DNA from: CAZWDL01 sp964632995
GTDB lineage: Bacteria > Bacteroidota > Bacteroidia > Chitinophagales > Saprospiraceae
Direction: 5' to 3'
DNA length: 26,884 bases
Assembly (NCBI GenBank): GCA_964632995.1
Contig: CAZWDL010000103.1
Span: forward strand, 1-26,884
The notes under the pieces are model-generated. The model did not search any database and had not been told where the DNA came from. It was given only the letters and a program-made list of their open reading frames with translations. Below, piece by piece: positions 8,802 to 16,559 of this stretch (position 1 is the first letter of the stretch; each line of letters opens with the position of its first letter). The translations under genes and the position numbers were made by a program.

Positions 8802-9926
8802 TTAGCTTTTCAGCCCTTTAAGCTCCTTTTCCACCACATCCGTCGTCTTCTCCCAGGAAAACTGACTGTGCTGCCGGTTACCGGCGTGGATCAGTTGTCC
8901 CCGGAGACCGGGTTGCGCGTATACCCGCTTCATCGCTTCGGCAATGGCGTTTATATCAGTGGGATTCACCAGCAAGGCCGCCTCCCCGGCCACTTCGGGC
9001 AAAGAAGATGTATTGGAGGTGATGACCGGCACGCCGGCCTGCATGGCTTCAAGCACCGGCAGCCCGAAGCCTTCGAAGAGTGAAACGTAGGTGAGCGCCA
9101 GGGCTGCGCCCAAAATGCGCGGCAGTTCGGCTTCGGGGATATAATCGAGGAAGAGGATATCATCCTGGTGAACAGTGTCTTCGTAGGTGGCTTTAACCGC
9201 TCCTGTCAGCCATCCGAAGCGCCCACCGATGAGTAGTTTGACCGGGGCGCCGGTAGCAAGCTTGAAGCGATCGAAGGCCTGCAGCAGGCGGGGTACATTC
9301 TTGCGGGGATTAATGGAGCCGAGGTAGAAAAAGTAGGACTGATCGCCGGCGTACTGCTTCCGGACGGCTTGTTTTTCCCTCTCCTCCAGGGGGCGGAACT
9401 GCGGACGGGCCCCGTTACCACACACCGCAATGTTTGCCTTATCGATACCGTAATGCTTTTCAATATCCCGCCTGGAGTAGTCCGATACCGTAATCAGGCT
9501 TTCGGCACGCGAGAGATACCGGGGGATGTACCGGTTGTAGAAAAAACGCACCGCCGGCGTTACCTGCCCGGGAAAATGTTGGTGTGCAATATCGTGCAGC
9601 ACCATCGCCGTAGGCACATGGCTTCGCAAGGAACAGTGCCCGTCGGGGGAGAAAAAAACATCAGGCCGCTCACGGGCAAAAATCAGCGGCAGGGAAACAT
9701 TGAACCACAGATACCACAACACCGGATGTCGCGCCGACGGAGCTATAACCAAAGGTCGCACATTGGAGCCAAATACAAAGGCGGGTTCATAAGGACGGTC
9801 GAAAAGAAACAAAAACTCCCAGCCGGGATGCCGCTCCACCAGCCGCCGGCATACTTCATAGGTGAACCAGCCCACTCCCTCGAGTCGGTCCCGTAGTAAA
9901 ATTCTGGTGTTGACGGCGACGCGCAT
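8802..9926 (-). CDS. Glycosyltransferase family 4 (GT-B) protein
   Basis: This 374-residue protein has the two Rossmann-like halves of GT-B enzymes. The N-terminal half carries an acceptor-side domain with VLHDIAHQHFPGQVTP and LITVSDYSRRDIEKHYG. The C-terminal half has YLGSINPRKNVPRLLQAF and the nucleotide-sugar signature SLFEGFGLPVLEAMQAGVP, including the E-x7-E pair typical of GT4 retaining transferases. It probably adds a hexose to a lipid-linked or surface polysaccharide at the inner face of the cytoplasmic membrane. Donor and acceptor cannot be predicted, and no other polysaccharide genes lie nearby, so it is not part of a visible LPS or capsule cluster. The start ATG at 9924-9926 lies about 130 bp from the foldback element at 10055, so its upstream region is largely intact. 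Confidence 0.9.
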   Translation of the reverse strand: MRVAVNTRILLRDRLEGVGWFTYEVCRRLVERHPGWEFLFLFDRPYEPAFVFGSNVRPLVIAPSARHPVLWYLWFNVSLPLIFARERPDVFFSPDGHCSLRSHVPTAMVLHDIAHQHFPGQVTPAVRFFYNRYIPRYLSRAESLITVSDYSRRDIEKHYGIDKANIAVCGNGARPQFRPLEEREKQAVRKQYAGDQSYFFYLGSINPRKNVPRLLQAFDRFKLATGAPVKLLIGGRFGWLTGAVKATYEDTVHQDDILFLDYIPEAELPRILGAALALTYVSLFEGFGLPVLEAMQAGVPVITSNTSSLPEVAGEAALLVNPTDINAIAEAMKRVYAQPGLRGQLIHAGNRQHSQFSWEKTTDVVEKELKGLKS

Positions 9927-10054
9927 GGCGCAAATTAACGGAGAATTTTTAAATAGGAACCAGCATCGAATGACTATCCTGTATTAGCGACAAAGATCGA
10001 AAAATAACGCCTTCCCGAAGGATAGCCGAACGAGTTCGAACCCTTTTCAAACCT

Positions 10055-10215
10055 GTACACTGTGTACTAAATTTTTCAACATTTTGAAGGGCTCTTTTTC
10101 CCTCACTCTTCGTTCCGTGCTCGCCTTCGTAGCTTAGGCTACGAGGCTCCGCAGCGCCTCGATTGAGGAAAAAATCCCCTCTTCAAAATGCTAACTAACT
10201 TAATACACAGTGTAC
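10055..10215 (-). repeat. Foldback element A, copy 1 (161 bp, MITE-like)
   Basis: The element runs from GTACACTGTGTAC to its inverse GTACACAGTGTAC-type end and is self-complementary over most of its length: terminal 12-bp inverted repeats, matching inner CATTTTGAAG/CTTCAAAATG arms and a TAGCNNAGGCTA-like centre. It is identical by eye to the copy at 26673-26833 in the opposite orientation. There is no coding frame inside. The right end is followed by TA, shared with element B; the left end is preceded by CT instead of TA. The strand given is relative to copy 2. With element B it fills most of the 454-bp gap 9927-10380; the remaining ~130 bp next to the glycosyltransferase start shows nothing clear. 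Confidence 0.9.
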
Positions 10216-10217
10216 TA

Positions 10218-10377
10218 GTGCTCTGTCCCAAAAGTAACTGTCGGTAATTCTGGCCTCTTTTGGAGCTGGGCTTCGTTGCTTCTCAGTCACAGAACCCCGG
10301 CTATGCTCCTTCGGCGCGCCTTGCCCAACTCCAAAATAGCCGCAGAATTCCTCGAAAGAACTTCTGGGACAGAGCAC
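10218..10377. repeat. Foldback element B (160 bp, MITE-like, related termini)
   Basis: This element has inverted termini GTGCTCTGTCCCA, with the continuation AAAGT on one side and GAAGT on the other, and TA dinucleotides directly outside both ends (10216-10217, 10378-10379). Inner arms also pair imperfectly: CTTTTGGAGCTGGGC with GCCCAACTCCAAAATAG, and GAATT near both ends. Length and architecture match element A, and the termini share GTRCWCTGT with it, so A and B probably use the same or related transposition machinery. There is no coding capacity. Its right end lies 3 bp from the methyltransferase stop codon. Confidence 0.8.
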
Positions 10378-10380
10378 TAG

Positions 10381-11163
10381 TCAAACCACCCTTCCCTTTG
10401 GCCGGAAGACCAGCTTGGCCACATCCTTTTTCACCTTGAAGACCTTATCCAGGCGTTTGGTCAGGGGCAGCCCCAGGCGTTGTACGGCCAGCGATAGCGG
10501 TGTCAGGGGTTCTCCTTCCCGGCGGGAGCCGGGGTTGAGCACCTTTCGTGTAAAACCGGCCAGAAGGTAGCTGCTGTAGATATTGATGTGTTGGATCTCG
10601 CGCAGTTCGTAACCGTAAGGTCGAACGAGGTCGGCGTAGTAGCGGGATGGGCGGCTCATGCAGAGCTCATCGCCGCTGATTTCCGGAGCGACCATCTCGA
10701 AGAGGATGACCCGGTCGCCGGAAACGCGGCAGATTTCCGCCAGGATTTGCTTCAGCATAGCCTCGTCGGTATTGTGCTGCAGAACGGTGGCGGTGAAGAC
10801 GATGTCGAAGTAATTATCCGGATAGGGTAGGCGCCGGCCGTCAATTTTGGTCAGCGTCACCCGGTCGTCATCCAGGTGGCGGGAAGCCAGGTCGATCATC
10901 TCCTGGGATATGTCGGCCCCGTGTAGTTCCGCCGGGTTCTGACGCAGCACCTCACTGAGGTTACCCCCCGGTCCGGGGCCTATTTCCAGTACCTTTTTAA
11001 CACCGAAGTCGACCGAATGCAGCAATTCCAGAAAGCGCTCCCGTTTGTAACGATAGTAAGGCTCGTCATCGCCGGCAATGACATTGCGTCCCTCGCGGGA
11101 GGCGATTCGGCCGGCAACTTCCGACCAGTAAGTCTCGGGATGATAATTTTTTTTTACGGCCAT
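10381..11163 (-). CDS. Class I SAM-dependent methyltransferase
   Basis: This protein has 260 residues from ATG 11161-11163; a TTG ten codons upstream is a less likely start. The Rossmann-fold methyltransferase core is clear: motif I VLEIGPGPGGNLSEVL at about 58-73, an acidic ribose-binding residue in HGADISQEMIDLASRHL, the motif III/IV region PYPDNYFDIVFTATVLQHN and a post-motif ICRVSGDRVILFEM. This resembles the Methyltransf_11/25 domain. The ~70-residue C-terminal tail is basic and matches no catalytic family, so the substrate is unknown; small molecules, sugars or lipids are all possible. The stop codon TGA is followed after one base by the TA of element B, so any original terminator is displaced or replaced by that element. 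A glycosyltransferase lies beyond the two repeats on the same strand, which is only weak evidence for a shared role. Confidence 0.85.
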   Translation of the reverse strand: MAVKKNYHPETYWSEVAGRIASREGRNVIAGDDEPYYRYKRERFLELLHSVDFGVKKVLEIGPGPGGNLSEVLRQNPAELHGADISQEMIDLASRHLDDDRVTLTKIDGRRLPYPDNYFDIVFTATVLQHNTDEAMLKQILAEICRVSGDRVILFEMVAPEISGDELCMSRPSRYYADLVRPYGYELREIQHINIYSSYLLAGFTRKVLNPGSRREGEPLTPLSLAVQRLGLPLTKRLDKVFKVKKDVAKLVFRPKGRVV

Positions 11164-11248
11164 GCCTTGGTGGTGTTTTGTTGTGAAAGACAAGCGTGGC
11201 GCCTTCCGGTTGCACGCCAGTTTTTTTTTAGCGGGCGGAAAGACTTTG

Positions 11249-11279
11249 CAATATTAGACCAATTTCGCCGGATGCTCAA
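11249..11279 (-). promoter_or_regulatory. Putative promoter for the methyltransferase gene (TTG-N20-TAATATTG)
   Basis: Read on the minus strand, TTG at 11279-11277 is followed after 20 bases by TAATATTG (11256-11249), one mismatch from the TAnnTTTG -7 consensus, with the spacing expected in Bacteroidota. Transcription would start about 80 bases before the ATG at 11163. Confidence 0.35.
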
Positions 11280-11298
11280 TTAAAAACAGTCTTTTCAT

Positions 11299-11306
11299 TA
11301 ATTTTG
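11299..11306 (+). promoter_or_regulatory. Putative -7 promoter box for nadB (TAATTTTG)
   Basis: TAATTTTG fits TAnnTTTG exactly. The predicted start near 11313 leaves a leader of ~125 bases before the nadB ATG. No TTTG -33 element stands out upstream. I see no riboswitch fold or repressor palindrome in the leader by eye. Confidence 0.35.
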
Positions 11307-11438
11307 GGCTTCGTTTTGAGGCTAATCCGGATTATCCCTGGGCTTTTGTCGGAACAGATCAACTCGTAAATTACCCGGGCTAAACTAATTGCGGCTTCTG
11401 GAGTTTAAAACTTACGAAAAGCATAACTCTATCTCTTT

Positions 11439-13040
11439 ATGTTGAATACCGACATACTTATCATCGGCTCTGGCATCGGTGGCCTGACGACAGCTATCAA
11501 AATCGCCGAAGCTCGTTCCGATCTGAAAATTACAGTGTTGACCAAGACCGACGAAGGGGAGAGTAATACCCGCTACGCGCAGGGGGGGGTAGCGGCGGTG
11601 TGGAACCAGGCCGTCGATTCCTACGAAAAACACAAGGAGGACACCCTCGACGCCGGCGACGGACTGTGTAAGGAAGAGATCGTAGATATTGTCACCAAGG
11701 AAGGTCCCGACCGGGTTCGGGAAATCATCGAGTGGGGAGTGCGTTTTGACAAAGACGCCTTTGAACGCTACGACCTGGGCCGCGAAGGCGGGCATAGCGA
11801 AAACCGCATCCTGCATTATAAAGACCTGACGGGCTGGGAAATACAGCGCGCCCTCGGCGCCAAAGCCGCTCAGCTGCCGAATATCAACATCATGGAGCAT
11901 TTTTTTGCGGTGGACCTGATTACCCAGCATCACCTGGGGTATAACGTCACCCGCATGACCCCCGATATCGAATGTTACGGGGCCTATGCCCTCAATAAAG
12001 AAACCGGTTCGATCGATACGATACTGGCCCGGGCAACGGTGATGGCCACCGGCGGCGCCGGGCAGGTGTATCGCAATACGACCAACCCGGTCATTGCCAG
12101 CGGTGACGGCATGTCCATGATGTACCGCGCCAAAGGCTGGATAGAAAATATGGAGTTCGTACAGTTTCACCCTACCGCGCTGTTCAATCCCGCCGGCGAA
12201 AACCCGGTATTCCTCGTCTCCGAAGCGGTTCGTGGCTTCGGTGGCGAACTGAAGACACCGGAAGGGGAGGCGTTTATGCACAAATACGATGAGCGCGGCT
12301 CGCTGGCGCCCCGCGACATCGTCGCCCGTGCTATCGATAATGAAATGAAACAACGTGGCGAGGAACATATGTGCCTTGATTGCCGACACCTCGACAGGGA
12401 TGCCTTCGTAGATCATTTTCCTACTATCTATGACGAGTGTCGCAGCATCGGTATCGATCCGATGGAGGAAATGATCCCGGTCGTGCCTGCCTGCCACTAC
12501 ATGTGCGGCGGCATCAAAGTGGATGAATACGGACGCAGCTCTATCCGCAACCTCTACGCCTGCGGAGAGTGTACTTGTACAGGCCTGCACGGCGCCAATC
12601 GCCTGGCCTCTAATTCTCTGCTCGAAGCCATGGTGTTCGGAGACCGTATCGCGGAAGATATTATTCAAAAAATTGACGGATTGCTTTTCAAAGAAGGCAT
12701 CCCCGGCTGGAACGCGGAGGGTACTACCGACCCGCAGGAAATGGTGCTCATCACCCAAAGTATTAAAGAACTCAAAGAAATCATGAGCAGCTATGTCGGT
12801 ATCGTCCGCTCCAATGTGCGCCTCAAACGTGCTATGGACCGCCTGAGCCTGCTCTACGACGAAACGGAGGGAATTTATCATACCACTACAATCTCTCCTC
12901 AGCTCTGCGAACTCCGCAACCTGATCACCATCGCTTACCTGATCACGCGATCGGCGGCTATGCGACGGGAAAGCCGTGGGCTGCATTTCACTACGGATTA
13001 TCCCGGGAAGCTTCCTTTTGTGCAGGTGACGGTGTTGTAA
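11439..13040 (+). CDS. nadB: L-aspartate oxidase
   Basis: This 533-residue flavoenzyme oxidises L-aspartate to iminoaspartate, the first step of de novo NAD synthesis, in the cytoplasm. The FAD motif GSGIGG is at residues 10-15, followed by NTRYAQGGVAAV at 43-54, which is diagnostic of NadB within the succinate dehydrogenase/fumarate reductase flavoprotein family. Further signatures are GREGGHSENRILH, the active-site RGSLAPRDIVARAI with its catalytic arginine, CHYMCGGIKVD, and GLHGANRLASNSLLEAMVFG near the FAD site. The C-terminal helical domain (from ~430) is complete, so the length is normal. Fumarate or oxygen may serve as the electron acceptor. nadA and nadC are not in the window, so the gene stands alone here. 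An 8-G run at 11582-11589 encodes part of the QGGV motif and is conserved coding sequence. Confidence 0.97.
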   Translation: MLNTDILIIGSGIGGLTTAIKIAEARSDLKITVLTKTDEGESNTRYAQGGVAAVWNQAVDSYEKHKEDTLDAGDGLCKEEIVDIVTKEGPDRVREIIEWGVRFDKDAFERYDLGREGGHSENRILHYKDLTGWEIQRALGAKAAQLPNINIMEHFFAVDLITQHHLGYNVTRMTPDIECYGAYALNKETGSIDTILARATVMATGGAGQVYRNTTNPVIASGDGMSMMYRAKGWIENMEFVQFHPTALFNPAGENPVFLVSEAVRGFGGELKTPEGEAFMHKYDERGSLAPRDIVARAIDNEMKQRGEEHMCLDCRHLDRDAFVDHFPTIYDECRSIGIDPMEEMIPVVPACHYMCGGIKVDEYGRSSIRNLYACGECTCTGLHGANRLASNSLLEAMVFGDRIAEDIIQKIDGLLFKEGIPGWNAEGTTDPQEMVLITQSIKELKEIMSSYVGIVRSNVRLKRAMDRLSLLYDETEGIYHTTTISPQLCELRNLITIAYLITRSAAMRRESRGLHFTTDYPGKLPFVQVTVL

Positions 13041-13137
13041 TTTCCTGGATGTTCCTCCGCTTCCTTTCTAAAGAAGGGCTGTTCATCGAAAAAAATTGCC
13101 AGCCTTGTTCTTCCCGGTTATTTTAGGACAAAAAACA

Positions 13138-13476
13138 ATGAATGATCTCGACCGCTATTTCCAGGGCATCGCCGATCTGGCGCAGCGACTCGAAGAAGGC
13201 GCGCATTTTGACACCCACCTAAAAACCTTCCGGCAGCTTATCCGCGATTGTCGCAGCTACCTCTATCAGCACACCGACGATCCGGTTATCCATGATCACC
13301 TCGACTACCTGGCGAAATTCGATCTGAGCCCGCCCAAAGGGCGCTTGATCGAAAATTTTATCCCCAAACCAGCCCGCGAAATGTACGGTAATTACCAGCA
13401 CCGGGAGAAGATCAGAGAACAGGTCCGGAAAATCGCTGCCCGGGTGCAGGTGATAGAGCGAAGATTGGAAAGGTAA
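13138..13476 (+). CDS. Small helical protein of unknown function
   Basis: This encodes 112 residues from ATG 13138; an upstream TTG at 13096 would add 14 residues with no helical continuity. I do not recognise the family. The composition is that of a soluble, mostly alpha-helical protein: amphipathic stretches (LDRYFQGIADLAQRLEEG, HLKTFRQLIRDCRSYLYQH) and a basic C-terminal helix ending in ARVQVIERRLER that could form a coiled coil. No signal peptide, membrane span or metal-binding cluster is seen. It lies 97 bp after nadB and 160 bp before ddl on the same strand, so it may be read with nadB. The normal codon pattern and absence of overlap with any larger frame support it being a gene. Confidence 0.6.
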   Translation: MNDLDRYFQGIADLAQRLEEGAHFDTHLKTFRQLIRDCRSYLYQHTDDPVIHDHLDYLAKFDLSPPKGRLIENFIPKPAREMYGNYQHREKIREQVRKIAARVQVIERRLER

Positions 13477-13636
13477 TGGGAGAGAGAATCAACGGCAGCA
13501 AAACTGAAACAGCTCAAGCTTTCCGGTCCTGTTTATTTTTTTGGAATTTTAATCTTATTTTAAGTTAATTGTGTGTTTATATTCAGGTAATTGCAGTCCT
13601 TTGAAAAGAGGACAGTAACCAGATTTTACTAAAAAC

Positions 13637-14623
13637 ATGGACAAACTGAACATTGCCATCATTACCGGCGGTGACGTAGCGGAGCGGGGGGTATCGCTCA
13701 ACAGCGCCAAAACAGCCTTTGCTCATCTTAACAGCGAGAAGTACCAGCGGTACATCATAGAACTGAACGGCAGCACCTTCACCGAGCAGGTTTCCGGGGC
13801 GACGGTGGATAAGAATGATTTTAGCGTACGCATCAATGACCGGCGGGTGCGCTTCGACCTGGCCTACCTGATGTTGCACGGCCATCCGGCGGAGAACGGA
13901 CGCCTGCAGGGATACTTCGAGTTACTGGAGATTCCCTATACAGGCTGCGATGTGCTGGCCAGCGCACTCACTTTCGACAAGCAGGCGACCAAAGACTTTC
14001 TGCGCACCTACGATATTCCCATGGCGGAATCCCGGCTGCTTTTTAAGGGCCATTCCATCCCATGGAATGTAATGAAGACTCTGGGCTTGCCGCTGTTTGT
14101 CAAGCCCAATAAAAACGGTAGCAGCTACGGGGTGACGAAGGTCAAAGCTACAGAAGAACTGGAGGCAGCCATAGAAAAGGCCTTTCAGTACGATGACGAA
14201 GTGGTGGTGGAGCAGTTTCTGGATGGAAAAGAATTTTCCAACGGTGTACTGCGTAAAAATGGAGAGATCGTCGTGTTTCCCCTCACAGAGATCGTACCCC
14301 ACGGTGAATTCTTCGACTACCAGGCCAAATACGAAATGGCCAGCGAGGAGATCACCCCCGCCCGCCTGTCGCCCGAACTGACGCTGCAGGCCCAGGAACA
14401 ATCGAGAAGGCTGTACGAACTGCTTCAGTGCCGGGGGGCCTGCCGTTTCGATTACATTCTGGTAGGCGATATCTTTTTTTTCCTGGAAGCAAATACCATT
14501 CCCGGCATGTCGGAAACGAGCATCCTGCCCCAGCAGGCCATCGCCCACGGCTGGACGATCAGCGACGTGCTGGACGCGGTGGTCGAGGAAGCACTGGAAG
14601 GGAGGAGCGCGGTAACCACTTAA
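13637..14623 (+). CDS. ddl: D-alanine--D-alanine ligase
   Basis: This 328-residue ATP-grasp enzyme joins two D-alanines for the peptidoglycan stem peptide, in the cytoplasm. It follows the DdlB layout: AERGVSLNSA at 15-24 (E16 corresponds to the catalytic Glu15 of E. coli DdlB), YLMLHGHPAENGRLQGYFE for the HGxxGEDGxxQG motif, NKNGSSYGVTKV for the serine loop, GEFFDYQAKYEM for the omega-loop tyrosine and FFLEANTIPGMSETSILPQQA for the Mg-ATP ligands. The HG motif is relaxed (PAENG instead of GEDG), which is seen in the Bacteroidota type but worth noting. Length is typical. It is probably monocistronic or cotranscribed with the permease ~100 bp downstream. murF and murC are not nearby. Confidence 0.9.
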   Translation: MDKLNIAIITGGDVAERGVSLNSAKTAFAHLNSEKYQRYIIELNGSTFTEQVSGATVDKNDFSVRINDRRVRFDLAYLMLHGHPAENGRLQGYFELLEIPYTGCDVLASALTFDKQATKDFLRTYDIPMAESRLLFKGHSIPWNVMKTLGLPLFVKPNKNGSSYGVTKVKATEELEAAIEKAFQYDDEVVVEQFLDGKEFSNGVLRKNGEIVVFPLTEIVPHGEFFDYQAKYEMASEEITPARLSPELTLQAQEQSRRLYELLQCRGACRFDYILVGDIFFFLEANTIPGMSETSILPQQAIAHGWTISDVLDAVVEEALEGRSAVTT

Positions 14624-14721
14624 AAAGACTTACTTCGAAACAGCCAGGTGCTAAAGGATGAGAGCCGACAGCTTTATGGATGGCCGGCAACTACCGACAC
14701 ACTAAACTTACACCTCAACCC

Positions 14722-16083
14722 ATGTCTACAACCGCCCTGCTTCTTATCGTCGTTGCGGCTATCGCCCTATTGCTATTCCTTGTTATCAAGATGCGACTGC
14801 ATGCTTTCCTGGCCCTACTGCTGGTAAGCATGTTTACGGGTATGGCTTCCGGCATGGACCTGGAGCCGCTGCTCAAAAGCGTGGAAGAGGGGATGGGCAG
14901 TATCCTGGGTTTTGTAGCGATCATCATCGGTCTCGGGGCGATCTTTGGCCAGATACTGGAAGCAACCGGGGGCGCGGAGGCGCTGGCCCGCGAGATGATC
15001 CGCCGCTTTGGACTAGAACGCTCGGAGTGGGCGATGACCTTGATCGGCTTCCTGCTCTCCATTCCCATTTTTCTGGATGTAGCTTTTATCATCCTGGTGC
15101 CGCTGGTCTATTCCCTGTCGCGAACCGCCGGCAAATCTACGCTGTACTACGGAATTCCCCTGCTGGCGGGACTGGCGGTAACCCATGCGTTTATACCGCC
15201 CACTCCCGGACCAGTGGCGGTGGCTGAGATCGTGGGGGCGCCACTGGGCTGGGTGATCATTTTCGGCGCCATAGCCGGTATTCCGGCAGCAATACTGGCG
15301 GGACCGGTATTCGGACGGTACATCAGTAAAAAAATTCACCTGGAACCACCGGTTCCAGAGTCCGTTGCACCGCAGGAGGAAGAGGAAGAAGATCACGGCA
15401 ACCTGCTCCATCTGGTTGTCGCCGTTATCCTGCTTCCCCTCTTGCTGATTATCGTTCGCACGACCCTGGAGCTGCTGATCAGCAACGGTACCCTGGCCGA
15501 TGCCCAATGGGCGCAGGTCCTGATGTTTATCGGTCATCCCTTCTCCGCGCTGATCATCGCTACCCTGGTGGCGGCCTATTTTCTCGGCACCCGCCGGGGC
15601 TTTACGCGTAAGCAATTGCTGGAACTGGCCAATAAAGCACTGGGGCCGGCCGGTTTGATCATTTTGGTCACTGGCGCCGGTGGCGTCTTCAAGCAAATCC
15701 TCGTCGACAGCGGTATCGGCGCCTCGATCGCCGAACTGATGGCCGATTCGGCAATTCCCACCCTCCTGCTGGCCTGGCTGCTGGCCGTCATTATCCGCGT
15801 GACGCAAGGCTCGGCGACGGTAGCCATGATCACCGCCGCCGGTATGGTGGTGCCCCTGCTCAATATGATGAACCCCAACGATATACAACGCTCCCTGGTC
15901 GTCATCGCTATCGCCGCCGGCGCCTCCCTGATGTCCCACGTCAATGATAGCGGCTTCTGGCTGGTCAACAAATACCTGTATATGACGGAAAAGCAGACGC
16001 TACAGTCGTGGACGGTAATGGTATCCATCATTTCGGTGGTGGGGTTGGGCATGGTTCTGCTCCTGGGCCTGGTTTTTTGGTAG
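14722..16083 (+). CDS. GntP-family gluconate/organic-acid permease
   Basis: The ATG at 14722 gives 453 residues, the usual GntP length; an ATG at 14680 would add 14 residues of polar sequence before TM1. About 12-14 hydrophobic spans are present. Family signatures include LRLHAFLALLLVSMFTGMASG-type TM2 (MRLHAFLALLLVSMFTGM), GLGAIFGQILEATGGAEALA, FIPPTPGPVAVAEIVGAPLG and the C-terminal HVNDSGFWLVNKYLYMT. Members carry gluconate, other sugar acids or D-serine with protons across the cytoplasmic membrane. An acidic patch EEEEEED lies in the central loop. The neighbours (ddl upstream, unknown protein downstream) do not show the substrate, and no gluconate kinase or dehydratase is in view; the specific name is therefore left open. 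Confidence 0.9.
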   Translation: MSTTALLLIVVAAIALLLFLVIKMRLHAFLALLLVSMFTGMASGMDLEPLLKSVEEGMGSILGFVAIIIGLGAIFGQILEATGGAEALAREMIRRFGLERSEWAMTLIGFLLSIPIFLDVAFIILVPLVYSLSRTAGKSTLYYGIPLLAGLAVTHAFIPPTPGPVAVAEIVGAPLGWVIIFGAIAGIPAAILAGPVFGRYISKKIHLEPPVPESVAPQEEEEEDHGNLLHLVVAVILLPLLLIIVRTTLELLISNGTLADAQWAQVLMFIGHPFSALIIATLVAAYFLGTRRGFTRKQLLELANKALGPAGLIILVTGAGGVFKQILVDSGIGASIAELMADSAIPTLLLAWLLAVIIRVTQGSATVAMITAAGMVVPLLNMMNPNDIQRSLVVIAIAAGASLMSHVNDSGFWLVNKYLYMTEKQTLQSWTVMVSIISVVGLGMVLLLGLVFW

Positions 16084-16188
16084 TAAGATCTCTTATTAAC
16101 AGCACCGGCTTTCCTGAACATCGGTCCTGTTCTTCCGTTGAAAAATGCAAACTTCAAATTTCCTCTACCAAATCATTTCGACACAAAA

Positions 16189-16557
16189 ATGCTGGAATTC
16201 TTTACTATCAATCGCTATGCCCTCATCGTCCGTCCCAGCGAAGCTATGATCGACTGGGTTAACTCCGTCTTTCCCGGCGATCCTATCGACTTCAATCAAA
16301 TAAAAGGACATGACAATACGGATATATTCCTTATCCCGGAGTTTGACTCCCCGGAAGATGCGGAAGAATGGCTGCAGGAAAATTTCCAGACCTTCCTGCG
16401 CCACTCCCTGGAAGCATGGAGTACCGACGAGCGTACCTGGCCCAAGCCGCTGAGCTGGGAGCAGTTCGATCGCCTACACGATTATTCCATCGAATCGGTG
16501 GTCATCGATACGGTGGATGATGAGTATGATGAGGAGTATGGTGAGGAGGACTTTTAA
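16189..16557 (+). CDS. Small acidic protein of unknown function
   Basis: This encodes 122 residues from ATG 16189. It starts FFTINRYALIVRPSEAMIDW and has alternating strand-helix patterning (FLIPEFDSPEDAEEWLQENF), suggesting a compact alpha/beta fold. The C-terminus is extremely acidic (DDEYDEEYGEEDF). I do not recognise a named family; it has the feel of a conserved Bacteroidota hypothetical protein. No signal peptide or membrane span is present. It starts ~105 bp after the permease stop and ends 2 bp before the stop of the convergent PLP-enzyme gene, so no room exists for a dedicated terminator between the two convergent genes. Confidence 0.65.
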   Translation: MLEFFTINRYALIVRPSEAMIDWVNSVFPGDPIDFNQIKGHDNTDIFLIPEFDSPEDAEEWLQENFQTFLRHSLEAWSTDERTWPKPLSWEQFDRLHDYSIESVVIDTVDDEYDEEYGEEDF

Positions 16558-16559
16558 AC

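Noticed and set aside
10195..10377. A 60-codon minus-strand frame within element B
   Set aside because: It is generated by the foldback sequence itself and is not a recognisable protein.
10055..10377. Reading the foldback block as a CRISPR or integron array
   Set aside because: There are no short regularly spaced repeats with unique spacers and no integrase; the structure is palindromic elements of ~160 bp.
11582..11589. Eight-G run inside nadB as a phase-variable tract
   Set aside because: It encodes the conserved QGGV motif required for FAD binding; the codons are explained by the protein.
11412..12986. A 524-codon open frame on the minus strand opposite nadB
   Set aside because: It mirrors nadB almost exactly, has no recognisable protein motif, and long antisense frames are common in GC-rich coding DNA. 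nadB is unmistakable on the other strand.
15013..15939. A 308-codon minus-strand frame opposite the GntP permease
   Set aside because: Gln/His/Gly-rich composition typical of a shadow frame; the permease motifs on the plus strand are clear.
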